From Actinomadura meyerae (GTDB lineage Bacteria; Actinomycetota; Actinomycetes; Streptosporangiales; Streptosporangiaceae), in contig NZ_FZOR01000037.1 of assembly GCF_900188445.1 (NCBI RefSeq), positions 1 to 64,000 on the forward strand: DNA of 64,000 bases, in the 5' to 3' direction. The position numbers were made by a program, and so were the translations under genes. Below, piece by piece: positions 46,935-57,491 of the stretch. How positions within the stretch are numbered: the stretch's first letter is position 1; each line of letters begins with the position of its first letter. The notes below the pieces were generated by a model, which had not been told where the DNA came from, searched no databases, and was given only the letters and a program-made list of their open reading frames with translations.

Positions 46935-48158
46935 TCATGACAGGCCGGCGGCCCAGGGGTAGCTCTTGAGGTAGGGGTCCGGCGCGATCGGCTTGCCGGA
47001 GTTCCACACCTCCTTGATCGAGCCGTCGGGCTGGACGACGCCGATCCGGGCGGTCTTGTACATGTGGTGGTTGGCGCCGTCGATCGTCACCCGTCCTTCG
47101 GGCAGGTCGAGGGAGATGCCGCCCGCGGCCTTCTTCACGGCCTCCACCTCGGTCGTCCCGGCCTTCTCGACCGCCGCCGCCCACAGCTTCACCGCGTTGT
47201 AGCCGGCCTCCATCGGGTCGGAGGTCACCTTGTCGGAGCCGTACTTGGCCTGGAAGGCCTTTACGAACTCCTCGTTGGTCTTTCCGGGGGTCGTCATGTA
47301 GTAGTTCCAGGCGACGAGCTGGCCCGCGATGTTGTCGACCCCGATGCCCTTCACCTCCTCTTCGGCGATGCTCACCGACATCACCGGAAGGGACGAGGCG
47401 GTGGCGCCCGCGCTCTTCAGCTGCTTGAAGAACGCGACGTTGCTGTCACCGTTCAGGGTGTTGAACACCGCGTCGGGCTTCGCCTGCATGACCTTGTTGA
47501 CCAGCGTGCTGTACTCGGTCGCGCCGAGGGGCGTGTACTCCTCCCCGAGAATGGTCATGCCGTTGGCTTTGGCGTACGCCTTGATCTCCTTGTTCGCGGT
47601 GCGCGGGAAGACGTAGTCGCTGCCGACGAGGAAGAGCTTCTTCTTGCCCTTCTCCTTCAGATAGTCGAGCCCCGGCACGATCTGCTGGTTGGTGGTCGCC
47701 CCGGTGTAATAGATATAGGGCGAGCTTTCCAGCCCCTCGTATTGCACCGGGTACCACAGCAGCGCCTTGTTGCGCTCGAAGACGGGCAGCATCGCCTTGC
47801 GGCTGGCCGAGGTCCAGCCGCCGAAGACGGTGGCGACCTTGTCCTTGCGGATGAGCTTCTGCGCCTTCTCGGCGAAGGTGGGCCAGTCGGACGCACCGTC
47901 CTCGACCACGGGCTCCAGCTTCTTGCCGAGGACTCCCCCGGCGGCGTTGATCTGCTCGATCGCCAGCAGTTCGGAGTTCTTGACCGTCACCTCGCTGATG
48001 GCCATGGTCCCGCTCAGCGAATGGAGCACACCGACTTTGATGGTGTTTCCACTCGACGCCGTGCCGCCTGCCGCGTCCGTTCCCTCACCGCACGCGGCGA
48101 GGGAAAGCAGCGACGCGGCCGCCAGCGAAACCAGTACCGATCGAGATCTCCTGAGCAC
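46935..48158 (-). CDS. urtA: Urea ABC transporter substrate-binding lipoprotein UrtA
   Basis: The 407-residue protein has a lipoprotein signal with lipobox LLSLAAC (Cys 23). The mature protein starts with acidic residues, then TIKVGVLHSLSGTMAISEVT and KNSELLAIEQINAAGGVLGK, typical of UrtA. WYPVQYEGLESSPYIYYTGA is a UrtA hallmark. GTG 48158 has AAGGAG upstream. The gene follows ureD on the same strand after 204 bp, and a GlnR-like box lies about 120-140 bp upstream. Confidence 0.95.
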   Translation of the reverse strand: MLRRSRSVLVSLAAASLLSLAACGEGTDAAGGTASSGNTIKVGVLHSLSGTMAISEVTVKNSELLAIEQINAAGGVLGKKLEPVVEDGASDWPTFAEKAQKLIRKDKVATVFGGWTSASRKAMLPVFERNKALLWYPVQYEGLESSPYIYYTGATTNQQIVPGLDYLKEKGKKKLFLVGSDYVFPRTANKEIKAYAKANGMTILGEEYTPLGATEYSTLVNKVMQAKPDAVFNTLNGDSNVAFFKQLKSAGATASSLPVMSVSIAEEEVKGIGVDNIAGQLVAWNYYMTTPGKTNEEFVKAFQAKYGSDKVTSDPMEAGYNAVKLWAAAVEKAGTTEVEAVKKAAGGISLDLPEGRVTIDGANHHMYKTARIGVVQPDGSIKEVWNSGKPIAPDPYLKSYPWAAGLS

Positions 48159-48280
48159 GTACCACTCCTTGCGGACAGGCCCCGAAACCAGTGCGCGGCA
48201 TCCGCCATTACCGGCGGCCGCCTCACACCTTGAGTCGGGTCAATGCAAACCCCGCGCTGTGTCCTTCGGAATTCTGCTCT

Positions 48281-48296
48281 GTTTCCGATGCGTCAA
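48281..48296 (-). promoter_or_regulatory. GlnR-like box upstream of urtA
   Basis: Read on the minus strand, TTGAC-GCATCG-GAAAC fits gTnAc-N6-GaAAc with a single mismatch in the first base. It lies 123-138 bp upstream of the urtA start, in the 204-bp gap after ureD. No coding signal is seen in that gap. Confidence 0.65.
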
Positions 48297-48362
48297 CAGG
48301 ACCTCACCGCCGCCGCCGGCCCCTTGTGCGGTCACCGGACGGGAGGGCGGGTGCGAGCGGGG

Positions 48363-49082
48363 TCAGCCGCGGGCGTGCTGCTCGCCCTGGACGAGGAGGC
48401 GGCGGAGTGTCGCCGAGTCGGGCGCCAGCGCCGTGACGAGGACGCCCGGCCCGGCGAGCGGCATGACCGCCATCCCCTCGGCGGCGTGGGCGTCCTTCAC
48501 CAGGCCGGGACCGACCAGCAGGACGTTCCCGGCGCAGCGCGCCCCGCCGAGGACGGCGCCGCCGGCCCGCATCTCCGGATCGGGCAGCCGCAGTTCGTGC
48601 CGCAGCAGAGGGACGCCGTCGAGAACGACGTCGATCCGGCCGCTGTAGTGGCCCGCGGGCTCGCCGTGCCGTCCCAGGACGAGTTCCTCGCGCCAGCGCA
48701 GCGTGGCGCCCTCCGCGAGGACGATGTCGGCGACCGAGCGGTGGCGGCATCCCGCCGTGGCGACCGCGGGTTCCAGGGCGAAGTCGAGGTGCGCTCCGGA
48801 CGCGACCCTGGCGGTCACGCCGGCCTCCGACTCGCCGTCGCCCGGGAGCAGCAGCGAACTCGCGACGGAGCGCACGGCCAGGGACGCCCCGGCTCCGACC
48901 TCCAGGTCGAGATGCAGCCGGTCGCCCCCGAGGGGGCCCGCCGCCGCCCCGACCAGGTAGACGGCGTCCGGCGTCTCGCGCAGCGCGTACGGCCCGTCCG
49001 AGCGCAGCGTCGCCAGCCGGGTCCGCCCGGCGGCGTCACCTTCGGCACGGACGGCCGCATGGGCCGTGTAATGCCGGGTCAC
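48363..49082 (-). CDS. ureD: Urease accessory protein UreD
   Basis: The 239-residue protein has VYLVGAAAGPLGGDRLHLDL, the conserved GGD-containing UreD stretch, and LEPAVATAGCRHRSVADIVL. It is a scaffold that binds apo-urease for UreF and UreG. It starts at GTG 49082, overlapping the ureG stop (GTGA), and is the last ure gene before urtA. Confidence 0.9.
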   Translation of the reverse strand: MTRHYTAHAAVRAEGDAAGRTRLATLRSDGPYALRETPDAVYLVGAAAGPLGGDRLHLDLEVGAGASLAVRSVASSLLLPGDGESEAGVTARVASGAHLDFALEPAVATAGCRHRSVADIVLAEGATLRWREELVLGRHGEPAGHYSGRIDVVLDGVPLLRHELRLPDPEMRAGGAVLGGARCAGNVLLVGPGLVKDAHAAEGMAVMPLAGPGVLVTALAPDSATLRRLLVQGEQHARG

Positions 49083-49786
49083 GGGGCTCCGGATGCGACC
49101 GCCCGCGATCCGGCGGCGGACGCCCCTCCGGTCTCCCGGTGCTCGGCGACGACGCCCCGGACCCACTCGGCGACCTCGGGCGCGCCGGGCTGCTCGCGCA
49201 GCGAGCCGAAGACGACGGGCCTGCCGCCGCGCACGTGCGCCGCGTCGCGGTCCATGACCTCCAGGTCGGCGCCGACGAGCGGGGCCAGGTCGGTCTTGTT
49301 GACGACCAGCAGGTCCGCGCCGCTCACCCCGGGCCCGCCCTTGCGCGGGACCTTGTCGCCGCCGGAGACGTCCAGGACGAAGATCTGCCGGTCGGCGAGA
49401 CCCCGGCTGAACGTGGCGGTGAGGTTGTCGCCGCCGCTCTCCACGATGACCAGGTCGAGCGGCCCGTGCCGGTGCTCCAGCGCCTCGACGGCGTCGAGGT
49501 TGGCGGAGATGTCGTCGCGGATGGCGGTGTGCGGGCAGCACCCGGTGCGGACGGCGGCGATCCGGTCGTCCGGCAGCACCGCGTTGCGGCGCAGGAAGTC
49601 GGCGTCCTCGGTGGTGTAGATGTCGTTGGTCACCACGGCGAGCGCGAACTCGTCGCGGAGCGTCCGGCACAGCGCCGCCACCAGGGCGGTCTTGCCGCTG
49701 CCGACCGGGCCGCCGACGCCCAGCCGCAGCGCCCGCCCGCCGGGCCGCGGGGCGGGGTGCGGGTCATGATCGTGGTTCGCGCCCAT
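49079..49786 (-). CDS. ureG: Urease accessory GTPase UreG
   Basis: The 235-residue SIMIBI GTPase has a P loop in GVGGPVGSGKTALVAALCRT, the metal-binding Cys-Pro-His in VRTGCCPHTAIRDD and VESGGDNLTATFSRGLAD. It also has DLLVVNKTDLAPLVGADLEV. A short N-terminal His-rich tail (HDHDPHPAP) may store nickel. It delivers nickel to urease with GTP hydrolysis. Confidence 0.97.
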   Translation of the reverse strand: MGANHDHDPHPAPRPGGRALRLGVGGPVGSGKTALVAALCRTLRDEFALAVVTNDIYTTEDADFLRRNAVLPDDRIAAVRTGCCPHTAIRDDISANLDAVEALEHRHGPLDLVIVESGGDNLTATFSRGLADRQIFVLDVSGGDKVPRKGGPGVSGADLLVVNKTDLAPLVGADLEVMDRDAAHVRGGRPVVFGSLREQPGAPEVAEWVRGVVAEHRETGGASAAGSRAVASGAP

Positions 49787-49819
49787 CGGGCTTCCTCTCC
49801 CTGAACCGGCCGCCGGCCG

Positions 49820-50532
49820 TCATGATTCGAACAGGCGCAGATCCGCCTGGAGGTGCAGTTCGGCGAAGATGTCGAGGGCGGGCGCCGACACGGCGGGGAG
49901 CGCCCGCGGGTCGCCGTCCGCGTACCCGGCCGCCTCGGCGGCGAGCGCGTCCACCCGCGGGGCGAGATCGGCGAGGGCCTGGTGGACGGCCAGCGGGTCG
50001 AGCCCGAGCAGCCGCACGGCCGCGGACGCGGGGCCCGTGACCGCCCCGTACGCGGCGATCGAGGCGGCGTCCGCGGGCGAGCCGCCCGCGGCGGCGACGG
50101 CCGCGCCGAGGACGAGCGGGTGGTGCGGCGCCGGGAACGCCGCGAGCGCGTCGAGCGCCCGGTGCGGTGCCATGGCGCGGACGGCGCGGAGCAGTGACCT
50201 TCCCTGGGCCCGGGAGGCCCGCCGCCCGGCGGGCGACGGCATCCTGGCGTCCGCCTCGGCATCGAGCACGGCCCAGGAGTCCGGCTTCTCCTGCGCCTCG
50301 TCCGCCCCGTCCCAGTCCACCCCTTCGCCGGCGGCGTGCGCGCAGGCGGCCGCCGACAGCGCGGCGGTGACCAGCCCTGCGGTGTCGAGGCGTCCCCGCA
50401 GGAACGCCGCGAGCGTGCCGAGGTCGGAGACCGCGCCCGCGCCCGCCGCCGGTTCCAGGCCGCCCGAGTGGGCGTGCCCGCCCGCCGGGAGCCGGGAGTC
50501 GGCGAGGAGCAGCAGCAGTGCCGGAGGGGCCA

Positions 50533-50533
<1 letters not shown>
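49820..50533 (-). CDS. ureF: Urease accessory protein UreF
   Basis: The 237-residue all-helical protein starts PPALLLLLADSRLPAGGHAH, the UreF N-terminal pattern. RLLGLDPLAVHQALADLAPR near the C terminus is typical. It acts as a checkpoint for GTP hydrolysis by UreG. The ATG overlaps the ureC stop by one base (TGATG). Confidence 0.92.
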
Positions 50534-52246
<1,713 letters not shown>

Positions 52247-52254
<8 letters not shown>

Positions 52255-52576
52255 CCAGCGCTCCCGCCTGCTCGGGGCGCAGGCCCGGGACCACCCGGTG
52301 CCCGGCCAGCGGAACCAGCGGCACCTCGCGCGTCAGCCCCGGCTCGAACCGCACGGAGGTGCCGGCGGGCACGTCCAGCCGGAACCCCCACGCGGCCGCG
52401 CGGTCGAACTCCAGCGCCGGGTTGGCGGCCGCGAAGTGGTAGTGGGACCCGACCTGGACGGGACGGTCACCGGTGTTGACGACGGTGACCACGACACGGG
52501 CGCGGCCGGGGTTGAGCGCGACCGGCGGGGCCTCCGCGGGGACGACCTCGCCGGGGACGAGCGGGCGCGCGGTCAA
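52247..52576 (-). CDS. ureB: Urease beta subunit
   Basis: The 109-residue beta subunit has PLVPGEVVPAE at its start, then VVTVVNTGDRPVQVGSHYHF and PAGTSVRFEPGLTREVPLVP. The start is a TTG at 52576 that overlaps the ureA stop (TTGA), an uncommon codon supported by the reading frame and the coupling. It forms a structural trimer with UreA and UreC. Confidence 0.93.
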
Positions 52577-52875
52577 GGGATCGGCCGGTGGACGGTGACG
52601 AGCTTGGTGCCGTCGGGGAAGGTCGCCTCGACCTGCACCGAGTCGAGCATCTCCGGAATGCCTTCCATGACGTCCTCCCGGGTGAGCACCGTGCGGCCCG
52701 ACTCCATCAGCTCGGCGACCGACCGCCCGTCCCGCGCGCCTTCCAGCACGTGGACCGCGATGACCGCGGTCGCCTCCGGATGGTTGAGCCGCAGGCCCCG
52801 GGCGCGGCGCTCCTGCGCGACCGAAGCGGCGACATGCAGGAGCAGCCGCTCCTGCTCATGCGGGCTGATCAACAC
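52573..52875 (-). CDS. ureA: Urease gamma subunit
   Basis: The 100-residue subunit has ISPHEQERLLLHVAASVAQE, LNHPEATAVIAVHVLEGARD and VMEGIPEMLDSVQVEATFPD. The chosen GTG at 52875 gives the exact family length; no strong ribosome binding site is visible. It is the first ure gene. The upstream 170-bp gap (52876-53046) also carries the divergent GntR promoter and a weak GlnR-like element (TTAAC-GGCGAA-TTTAC at 52928-52943). Confidence 0.95.
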   Translation of the reverse strand: MLISPHEQERLLLHVAASVAQERRARGLRLNHPEATAVIAVHVLEGARDGRSVAELMESGRTVLTREDVMEGIPEMLDSVQVEATFPDGTKLVTVHRPIP

Positions 52876-53002
52876 GCTCAGGACATTACTGGGCGAGGAA
52901 ACTGCGCACGACGGAGCGATTGCATAGTTAACGGCGAATTTACCGGCGGTCCGGAGCCGGAGGCCCGGCGCCGCGCGCCCGCCATCCGGGCCTGGCCAAG
53001 TA

Positions 53003-53046
53003 TCCCTACTTGACATGTAGGGAAACTGGGCTAAGTTGCATGCAAC
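53003..53046 (+). promoter_or_regulatory. Promoter with two palindromes in front of the GntR gene
   Basis: A -35 TTGACA (53010-53015) and a -10-like TAAGTT (53032-53037) are 16 bp apart. The -35 is embedded in an inverted repeat TCCCTAC-N7-GTAGGGA (53003-53023). A second perfect palindrome GTTGCATGCAAC (53035-53046) overlaps the expected transcription start. Both are candidate GntR operators. The expected start of transcription is only a few bases before ATG 53047, which suggests a leaderless message if that ATG is used. Confidence 0.6.
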
Positions 53047-53844
53047 ATGCAGCAGCCCCCACTGCGCCCCCCACTGCGCCCCCCACTGCGAGGTCCCGTG
53101 CAGCCCGACTTCTCCCGACTCCCCGAGATGCCGCCCGTCGACGCGGGGGCCGCGCTGGCCGACCAGGCGTACCTGCGGTTGCGCGAGGCGATCCTGCAGC
53201 GGCGGGTGCCGCCCGGCACGCGGCTGTCGGTTCCGGCGGTCGCGCGGCGGCTCGGGGTCAGCCGCAGCCCGGCCCGCGAGGCGATCGCCCGCATCGCGGG
53301 CGAGGGCCTCGCCACCTTCGTCCCGCGCAAGGGCGCCGTGGTCGCCCGGATCACCCCGGCGGACCTGCTGGAGATCTACGAGCTGCGCGAGGTGCTGGAG
53401 GGCCTGGCCGCCCGGCTCGCCGCCGCGCGGATCGGCGCGGCGGCGCTGGACGAACTGGACGCGCTGGTCGCCGGTCACCGCGCGGCCATCGAGGACGGGG
53501 ACGTGGACCGGCACATGGAGCTCGACCAGGCGTTCCACCGGGCCGTCCGGCGGGCGGCGGGGAACGGGCGGCTACTGGAACCGCTGGACCGGCTTCAGGC
53601 GCAGGTCCGGATCGCCATGGACACCACCCGCCGCTCACCGGGGGGCATGCCGCAGGCTCTCGGCGAGCACGAGCGAATCCTCGCGGCGCTCCGGGCGCGC
53701 GACACCGGCCGCGCGGAGGCGGAGGCCCGCGCGCACATCGTCCGGCTCCGGCAGAGCATCGCGGACTCCGTCCCCGCCGGGGACGCCCCCAGCGGCGGGC
53801 GATCGACCGACGACTTCACCGTCACCCGGGGAGGGGCACGATGA
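53047..53844 (+). CDS. GntR family (FadR/FCD subfamily) regulator of the catabolic operon
   Basis: The 265-residue protein has a winged helix at residues about 40-100 (AYLRLREAILQRRVPPGTRL, ARRLGVSRSPAREAIARIAG) followed by an all-helical FCD ligand domain (LREVLEGLAARLAAARIGAA, HMELDQAFHRAVRRAAGNGR, then GEHERILAALRARD). FCD regulators sense organic acids. ATG 53047 has no ribosome binding site; GTG 53098 is the alternative. If the ATG is used, the N terminus is a PPLR triple repeat. The stop overlaps the permease start (ATGA). Confidence 0.9.
   Translation: MQQPPLRPPLRPPLRGPVQPDFSRLPEMPPVDAGAALADQAYLRLREAILQRRVPPGTRLSVPAVARRLGVSRSPAREAIARIAGEGLATFVPRKGAVVARITPADLLEIYELREVLEGLAARLAAARIGAAALDELDALVAGHRAAIEDGDVDRHMELDQAFHRAVRRAAGNGRLLEPLDRLQAQVRIAMDTTRRSPGGMPQALGEHERILAALRARDTGRAEAEARAHIVRLRQSIADSVPAGDAPSGGRSTDDFTVTRGGAR
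53055..53090 (+). repeat. Three 12-bp tandem repeats at the start of the GntR gene
   Basis: Units (G/C)CCCCCACTGCG are repeated three times (53055-53066, 53067-53078, 53079-53090) in the coding frame as PPLR-PPLR-PPLR. Copy number could vary by slippage, keeping the frame since the unit is 12 bp. Confidence 0.85.
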
Positions 53845-54680
53845 CATCCACCACGACGGCGCGCGCGCCCGCGCCCGAACAGCGGCCACGCGGCGGACCC
53901 GGACGGCGACGCCTCCGAGCGTCGCTGGAGCGCGCGGGCTACGGCGCGGCCGGTTTCGCACTGCTGATCGCGGCCTGGTACGCCCTGCACGGGTCGGGCG
54001 TGGTCGCCGACGGGCTTCTGCCGCGTCCGGACGAGGTGGTCCGCGCGGCATGGCGCGGCATCACCGACCAAGGGCTGCTGCTGGACGTCCGGGTCAGCGT
54101 CACCCGGGTGTTCCTCGGCGTGGCGATCGGCACGGCCGCGGCGGTGCCGGCGGGCTTCCTGCTGGCCTGGTACCGGCCGCTGCGCGCGATCCTGGAACCG
54201 CTCATCGGGTTCTTCCGCGCGCTGCCGCCGATCGCGCTGATCCCGCTGGTCGTCGTGTACTTCGGGATCGGCGAGCCGGCCCGCATCTCGGTGCTGGTGT
54301 ACGCCTCGTTCTTCACCGCGGTCATCGTCGTGCAGGAGGGCATCGCCGCGATCGACCCGCTCTACGTCAAGGCCGCGCGCTCGCTCGGCGCCAACCGGGT
54401 CGAGGTGTTCACCCGCTGCGTGCTGCCGCTGGCCGTCCCGCAGTTCCTGGTCGCGGTCCGGGTGGCGCTCGGAGTGTCGTGGGCGACGCTCGTGGCCGCC
54501 GAGCTGGTCGCGGCGCAGCGCGGGCTCGGCGCGGTGATCCAGAACGCGGGCAGCTTCTTCAAGATCGACGACGTGTACGTCGGCATCACCCTGATCGGGA
54601 TCGTCGCGCTGGTGATGGACCGTGCGCTGCGGGCCCTGATGCGCCGGGCGACCCGGTGGCAGGAAAGGACGGGCGCATGA
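53841..54680 (+). CDS. ABC transporter permease, SsuC/TauC type
   Basis: The 279-residue permease has five to six helices and the conserved EAA loop EGIAAIDPLYVKAARSLGAN. The fragment FFRALPPIALIPLVVVYFGI is the family signature of sulfonate/nitrate/taurine importers. It overlaps GntR and the ATPase gene by 4 bp each, so the operon is tightly coupled. Confidence 0.92.
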   Translation: MTSTTTARAPAPEQRPRGGPGRRRLRASLERAGYGAAGFALLIAAWYALHGSGVVADGLLPRPDEVVRAAWRGITDQGLLLDVRVSVTRVFLGVAIGTAAAVPAGFLLAWYRPLRAILEPLIGFFRALPPIALIPLVVVYFGIGEPARISVLVYASFFTAVIVVQEGIAAIDPLYVKAARSLGANRVEVFTRCVLPLAVPQFLVAVRVALGVSWATLVAAELVAAQRGLGAVIQNAGSFFKIDDVYVGITLIGIVALVMDRALRALMRRATRWQERTGA

Positions 54681-55528
54681 GCGGCGGACCTGTCCGGCCC
54701 GGTCCGGAGGAACGTTCCAAGGAGGAGCACGTGGACCGCGAGGCGCTGGCCTTCCGGGAGGTGCGCAAGTCCTTCAGCGGCCGCGGCGACGCGCTCCGGG
54801 TCCTGGACGGCGTCGACTTCGCCGTCCGGGAGAGCGAGTTCGTCTCGGTGATCGGGCCGTCCGGCTGCGGGAAGTCGACGCTGCTCAACATGGCCGCCGG
54901 GTTCGAGTCGCCGGACGGCGGCAGCGTCCGGTCCGGCGGCGCCGAGGTGACCGGGCCGAGCGCGGCCCGCGGCGTGGTGTTCCAGCAGTACGCGATCTTC
55001 CCGTGGCTCACCGTCGCCGACAACATCGCGTTCGGCCTGCGGCTGGACGCCTGCCGCATCCCGCGCTCCGAGCACGCCGGCATCGTCGCCCGCTACATCG
55101 AGCTGATGGGCCTGACCGGCTTCGAGCGGGCCTACCCCAAGGAGCTGTCGGGCGGGATGCGGCAGCGCGTGGCGATCGCCCGCGCCTACGCCCCCGACCC
55201 CGACGTGCTGCTGATGGACGAGCCGTTCGCCGCCCTCGACGCGCAGACCCGCGAGTTCATGCAGGAACTGCTGCACGGCACGCAGCTCGCGGAGCGCAAG
55301 ACGGTGCTGCTGATCACGCACTCCGTCGAGGAGGCGATCTTCCTGTCCCACCGGGTCGTGGTCATGTCGGCCCGGCCGTCCCGGGTCTGCGAGGTGGTGG
55401 AGGTCGGCATCGACATGCCGCGGACCGCCGAGACCAGGCTCACCCCCGAGTTCATCGAGCTGCGCCGCCACCTGGAAGGCGTGCTGCGGTCGCAGTCCCC
55501 GACCGTCCCGAAAGGAACCCCCTCATGA
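54677..55528 (+). CDS. ABC transporter ATP-binding protein, SsuB/TauB type
   Basis: The 283-residue ATPase has Walker A GPSGCGKSTLLNM, Q loop QQYAIFPWLTVADNIAFG, signature LSGGMRQRVAIARAYAPDPD, Walker B LLMDEPFAALD and switch His in LLITHSVEEAIFLSHRVVVM. It energises import through the permease at 53841. ATG 54677 overlaps the upstream stop (ATGA). Confidence 0.94.
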   Translation: MSGGPVRPGPEERSKEEHVDREALAFREVRKSFSGRGDALRVLDGVDFAVRESEFVSVIGPSGCGKSTLLNMAAGFESPDGGSVRSGGAEVTGPSAARGVVFQQYAIFPWLTVADNIAFGLRLDACRIPRSEHAGIVARYIELMGLTGFERAYPKELSGGMRQRVAIARAYAPDPDVLLMDEPFAALDAQTREFMQELLHGTQLAERKTVLLITHSVEEAIFLSHRVVVMSARPSRVCEVVEVGIDMPRTAETRLTPEFIELRRHLEGVLRSQSPTVPKGTPS

Positions 55529-56586
55529 TCATCAATGCCCGGAGACGGCGGCGCGCGCCGCTCGTCGCGCCGGTGCTCGCGCCCCTGCTCGCCGTCCTGC
55601 TCGCGGTCGCGGGCTGCGCCCTGGAGAGCGACGGAGAGGGCGGCGGCGAGGACGCGGACGGCCTGAAGGTCGTCAAGGTCGGCTACCTGCACACCGTCGC
55701 GGTCGACACGCACCTGTGGCTGGGGCAGGTCAACGGAACGTTCCAGAAGCACGGCCTGAAGCTGGAGCCGGTCAAGTTCGACACCGGCATCGCCGAGAGC
55801 CAGGCCCTGTCGGGAGGGTCCATCGACGTCGCCGTCATGGGCGCGGTCGCGGCCAACTTCCCGGCGCGGGGGCAGGGCAAGGTGTTCCTGCTGAACGACA
55901 TCGAGTACGACACCGCGCAGCTGTGGGTCCGCGAGGACTCCGGGATCGGCTCGCTCGCCGACCTGGCGGGCAAGAAGGTCGCCACGACGCAGGGCACGAC
56001 CGCGCACGTCTTCCTGCACAACGCGCTGAAGACCGAGAAGATCGACCCGGGGAAGGTGTCGATCGTCAACTCCCCCATGCCCGCCGCCGTCAACGCGTTC
56101 ATCAGCGGCGCCGTGCCCGCCGTCGCGCTGTGGGTGCCGTTCGACCTGCAGGTGAAGAAGAACCTCCCCGGCGCCAGGCTGCTCACCTCGGCCGGCAAGT
56201 ACTACCCGCAGGCCGCCATCCCCGGCGGCTGGGTCGCCCGCAACTCCTTTTACGACAAGGACAAGGACACCCTCAAGAAGATCGCCGCCGCCTGGCTGGA
56301 GGTCAACGACACGCTGGTCGGCGACCCGGACGGCAGCCTGCGCAAGGTGCACGAGCAGGCGTACCGCAACGACGCGCCGTTCGAGCAGATCAAGCACGAC
56401 TTCGGATTCGAGAAGACGTTCACCGGCGAGCAGTGGGCGGCCCACTACCGCGACGGCACCGCCGCGGGCTGGCTCGGCCGGACCACCCGCACGTTCGTCG
56501 AGCTGGGCGGGCTGCCGGAGTACAAGGAGCCGTCCTCCTACTTCGACCCGCAGATCTTCCTGAGCGCGTACGAGGAGGCGCGGTGA
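55525..56586 (+). CDS. ABC transporter substrate-binding lipoprotein, SsuA/TauA/NMT1 type
   Basis: The 353-residue protein has a lipoprotein signal (RRRRAPLVAPVLAPLLAVLL then AVAGC, with lipobox Cys about 31). The mature part has VGYLHTVAVDTHLWLGQVNG, FDTGIAESQALSGGSIDVAV and KKVATTQGTTAHVFLHNALK, the usual pattern for aliphatic sulfonate or nitrate/taurine binding proteins. The ligand is unknown; in this cluster it is likely an organic acid or related small molecule. Confidence 0.9.
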   Translation: MIINARRRRRAPLVAPVLAPLLAVLLAVAGCALESDGEGGGEDADGLKVVKVGYLHTVAVDTHLWLGQVNGTFQKHGLKLEPVKFDTGIAESQALSGGSIDVAVMGAVAANFPARGQGKVFLLNDIEYDTAQLWVREDSGIGSLADLAGKKVATTQGTTAHVFLHNALKTEKIDPGKVSIVNSPMPAAVNAFISGAVPAVALWVPFDLQVKKNLPGARLLTSAGKYYPQAAIPGGWVARNSFYDKDKDTLKKIAAAWLEVNDTLVGDPDGSLRKVHEQAYRNDAPFEQIKHDFGFEKTFTGEQWAAHYRDGTAAGWLGRTTRTFVELGGLPEYKEPSSYFDPQIFLSAYEEAR

Positions 56587-57491
56587 CCGGGCCGACGCCG
56601 ACCACGACCGCCGGAGTGATCGGGCTGGGCGCGATGGGCGGCCGGGTGGCGGCCCGGCTCGCCTCGGCCGGTCCCGTCCACGGCCACGACCTCTCGGAGG
56701 CCCGGCTCGCCGAGGCCGCCGAGTCCGGGGTGGTGCCTGCGGGGAGCGCGGGCGAGGTCGCCGAGCGGGCCGGCGTGCTGGTCCTCTCGCTGCCCGGCCC
56801 CGCCGACGTGACCGGTCTCGCGGCGGACGTCCTGGCGCACCGCCTCCGGCCGGGCAGCGTGGTGGTGGACATCTCCACCATCGACCCGGACAGCGCGCGG
56901 GCGGCGGCGCGGTCCGTCGCGTCGGCGGGCGCGGTGTACCTGGACGCGCCCGTCCTCGGCCGTCCCGACAAGTGCGGGAACTGGACGCTCACGGCCGGCG
57001 GCGACCCGGACGCGGTCGAACGCGTCCGGCCGCTGCTGGAGAAGACGATCGCGCGCGCCGTCGTCCGCATCGGGGACGTCGGCGCGGGCAGCGTGGTCAA
57101 GCTGCTGAACAACCTGATGTTCGGCGCGATCAACGCGGTCACCGCCGAGGCCCTGGCGATCGCGCGGCTGGCCGGGGTCGACCCGGAGGTGTTCGCGCGC
57201 ACCGTCGCCGACTCCGGGGCCGCGACGGTGAGCAACCTGTTCCGCGAGCTCGCACCGAAGATCGTCGCGGGCGACCACGCGCCGGCGTTCGCGCTCGGGC
57301 TGCTGGAGAAGGACAACCGGCTGGCGCTCGAACTGGCGCGGGCGAGCGGGTGCCCCGCCTTCATCGCGACGGCCGTCGACCAGGTCAACCGGCTCGCCCT
57401 GCTCAAGGGCCTCGGCGGCGAGGACACCGGTGCCGTCCACCTCCTCTACACCGCGCTGGCCGCCGCCGAGTCCCCGTCGGCGCCCGCATGA
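56583..57491 (+). CDS. 3-hydroxyisobutyrate dehydrogenase-like NAD-dependent oxidoreductase
   Basis: The 302-residue beta-hydroxyacid dehydrogenase has a Rossmann start GVIGLGAMGGRVAARLASAG, VLSLPGPADVTGLAADVLA, STIDPDSARAAA and DAPVLGRPDKCGNWTLTAGG, with the catalytic lysine in GSVVKLLNNLMFGAINAVTA. The substrate is a beta-hydroxy acid. It starts at GTG 56583, overlapping the binding protein stop. It is likely an oxidation step of the imported compound. Confidence 0.88.
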   Translation: MTGPTPTTTAGVIGLGAMGGRVAARLASAGPVHGHDLSEARLAEAAESGVVPAGSAGEVAERAGVLVLSLPGPADVTGLAADVLAHRLRPGSVVVDISTIDPDSARAAARSVASAGAVYLDAPVLGRPDKCGNWTLTAGGDPDAVERVRPLLEKTIARAVVRIGDVGAGSVVKLLNNLMFGAINAVTAEALAIARLAGVDPEVFARTVADSGAATVSNLFRELAPKIVAGDHAPAFALGLLEKDNRLALELARASGCPAFIATAVDQVNRLALLKGLGGEDTGAVHLLYTALAAAESPSAPA

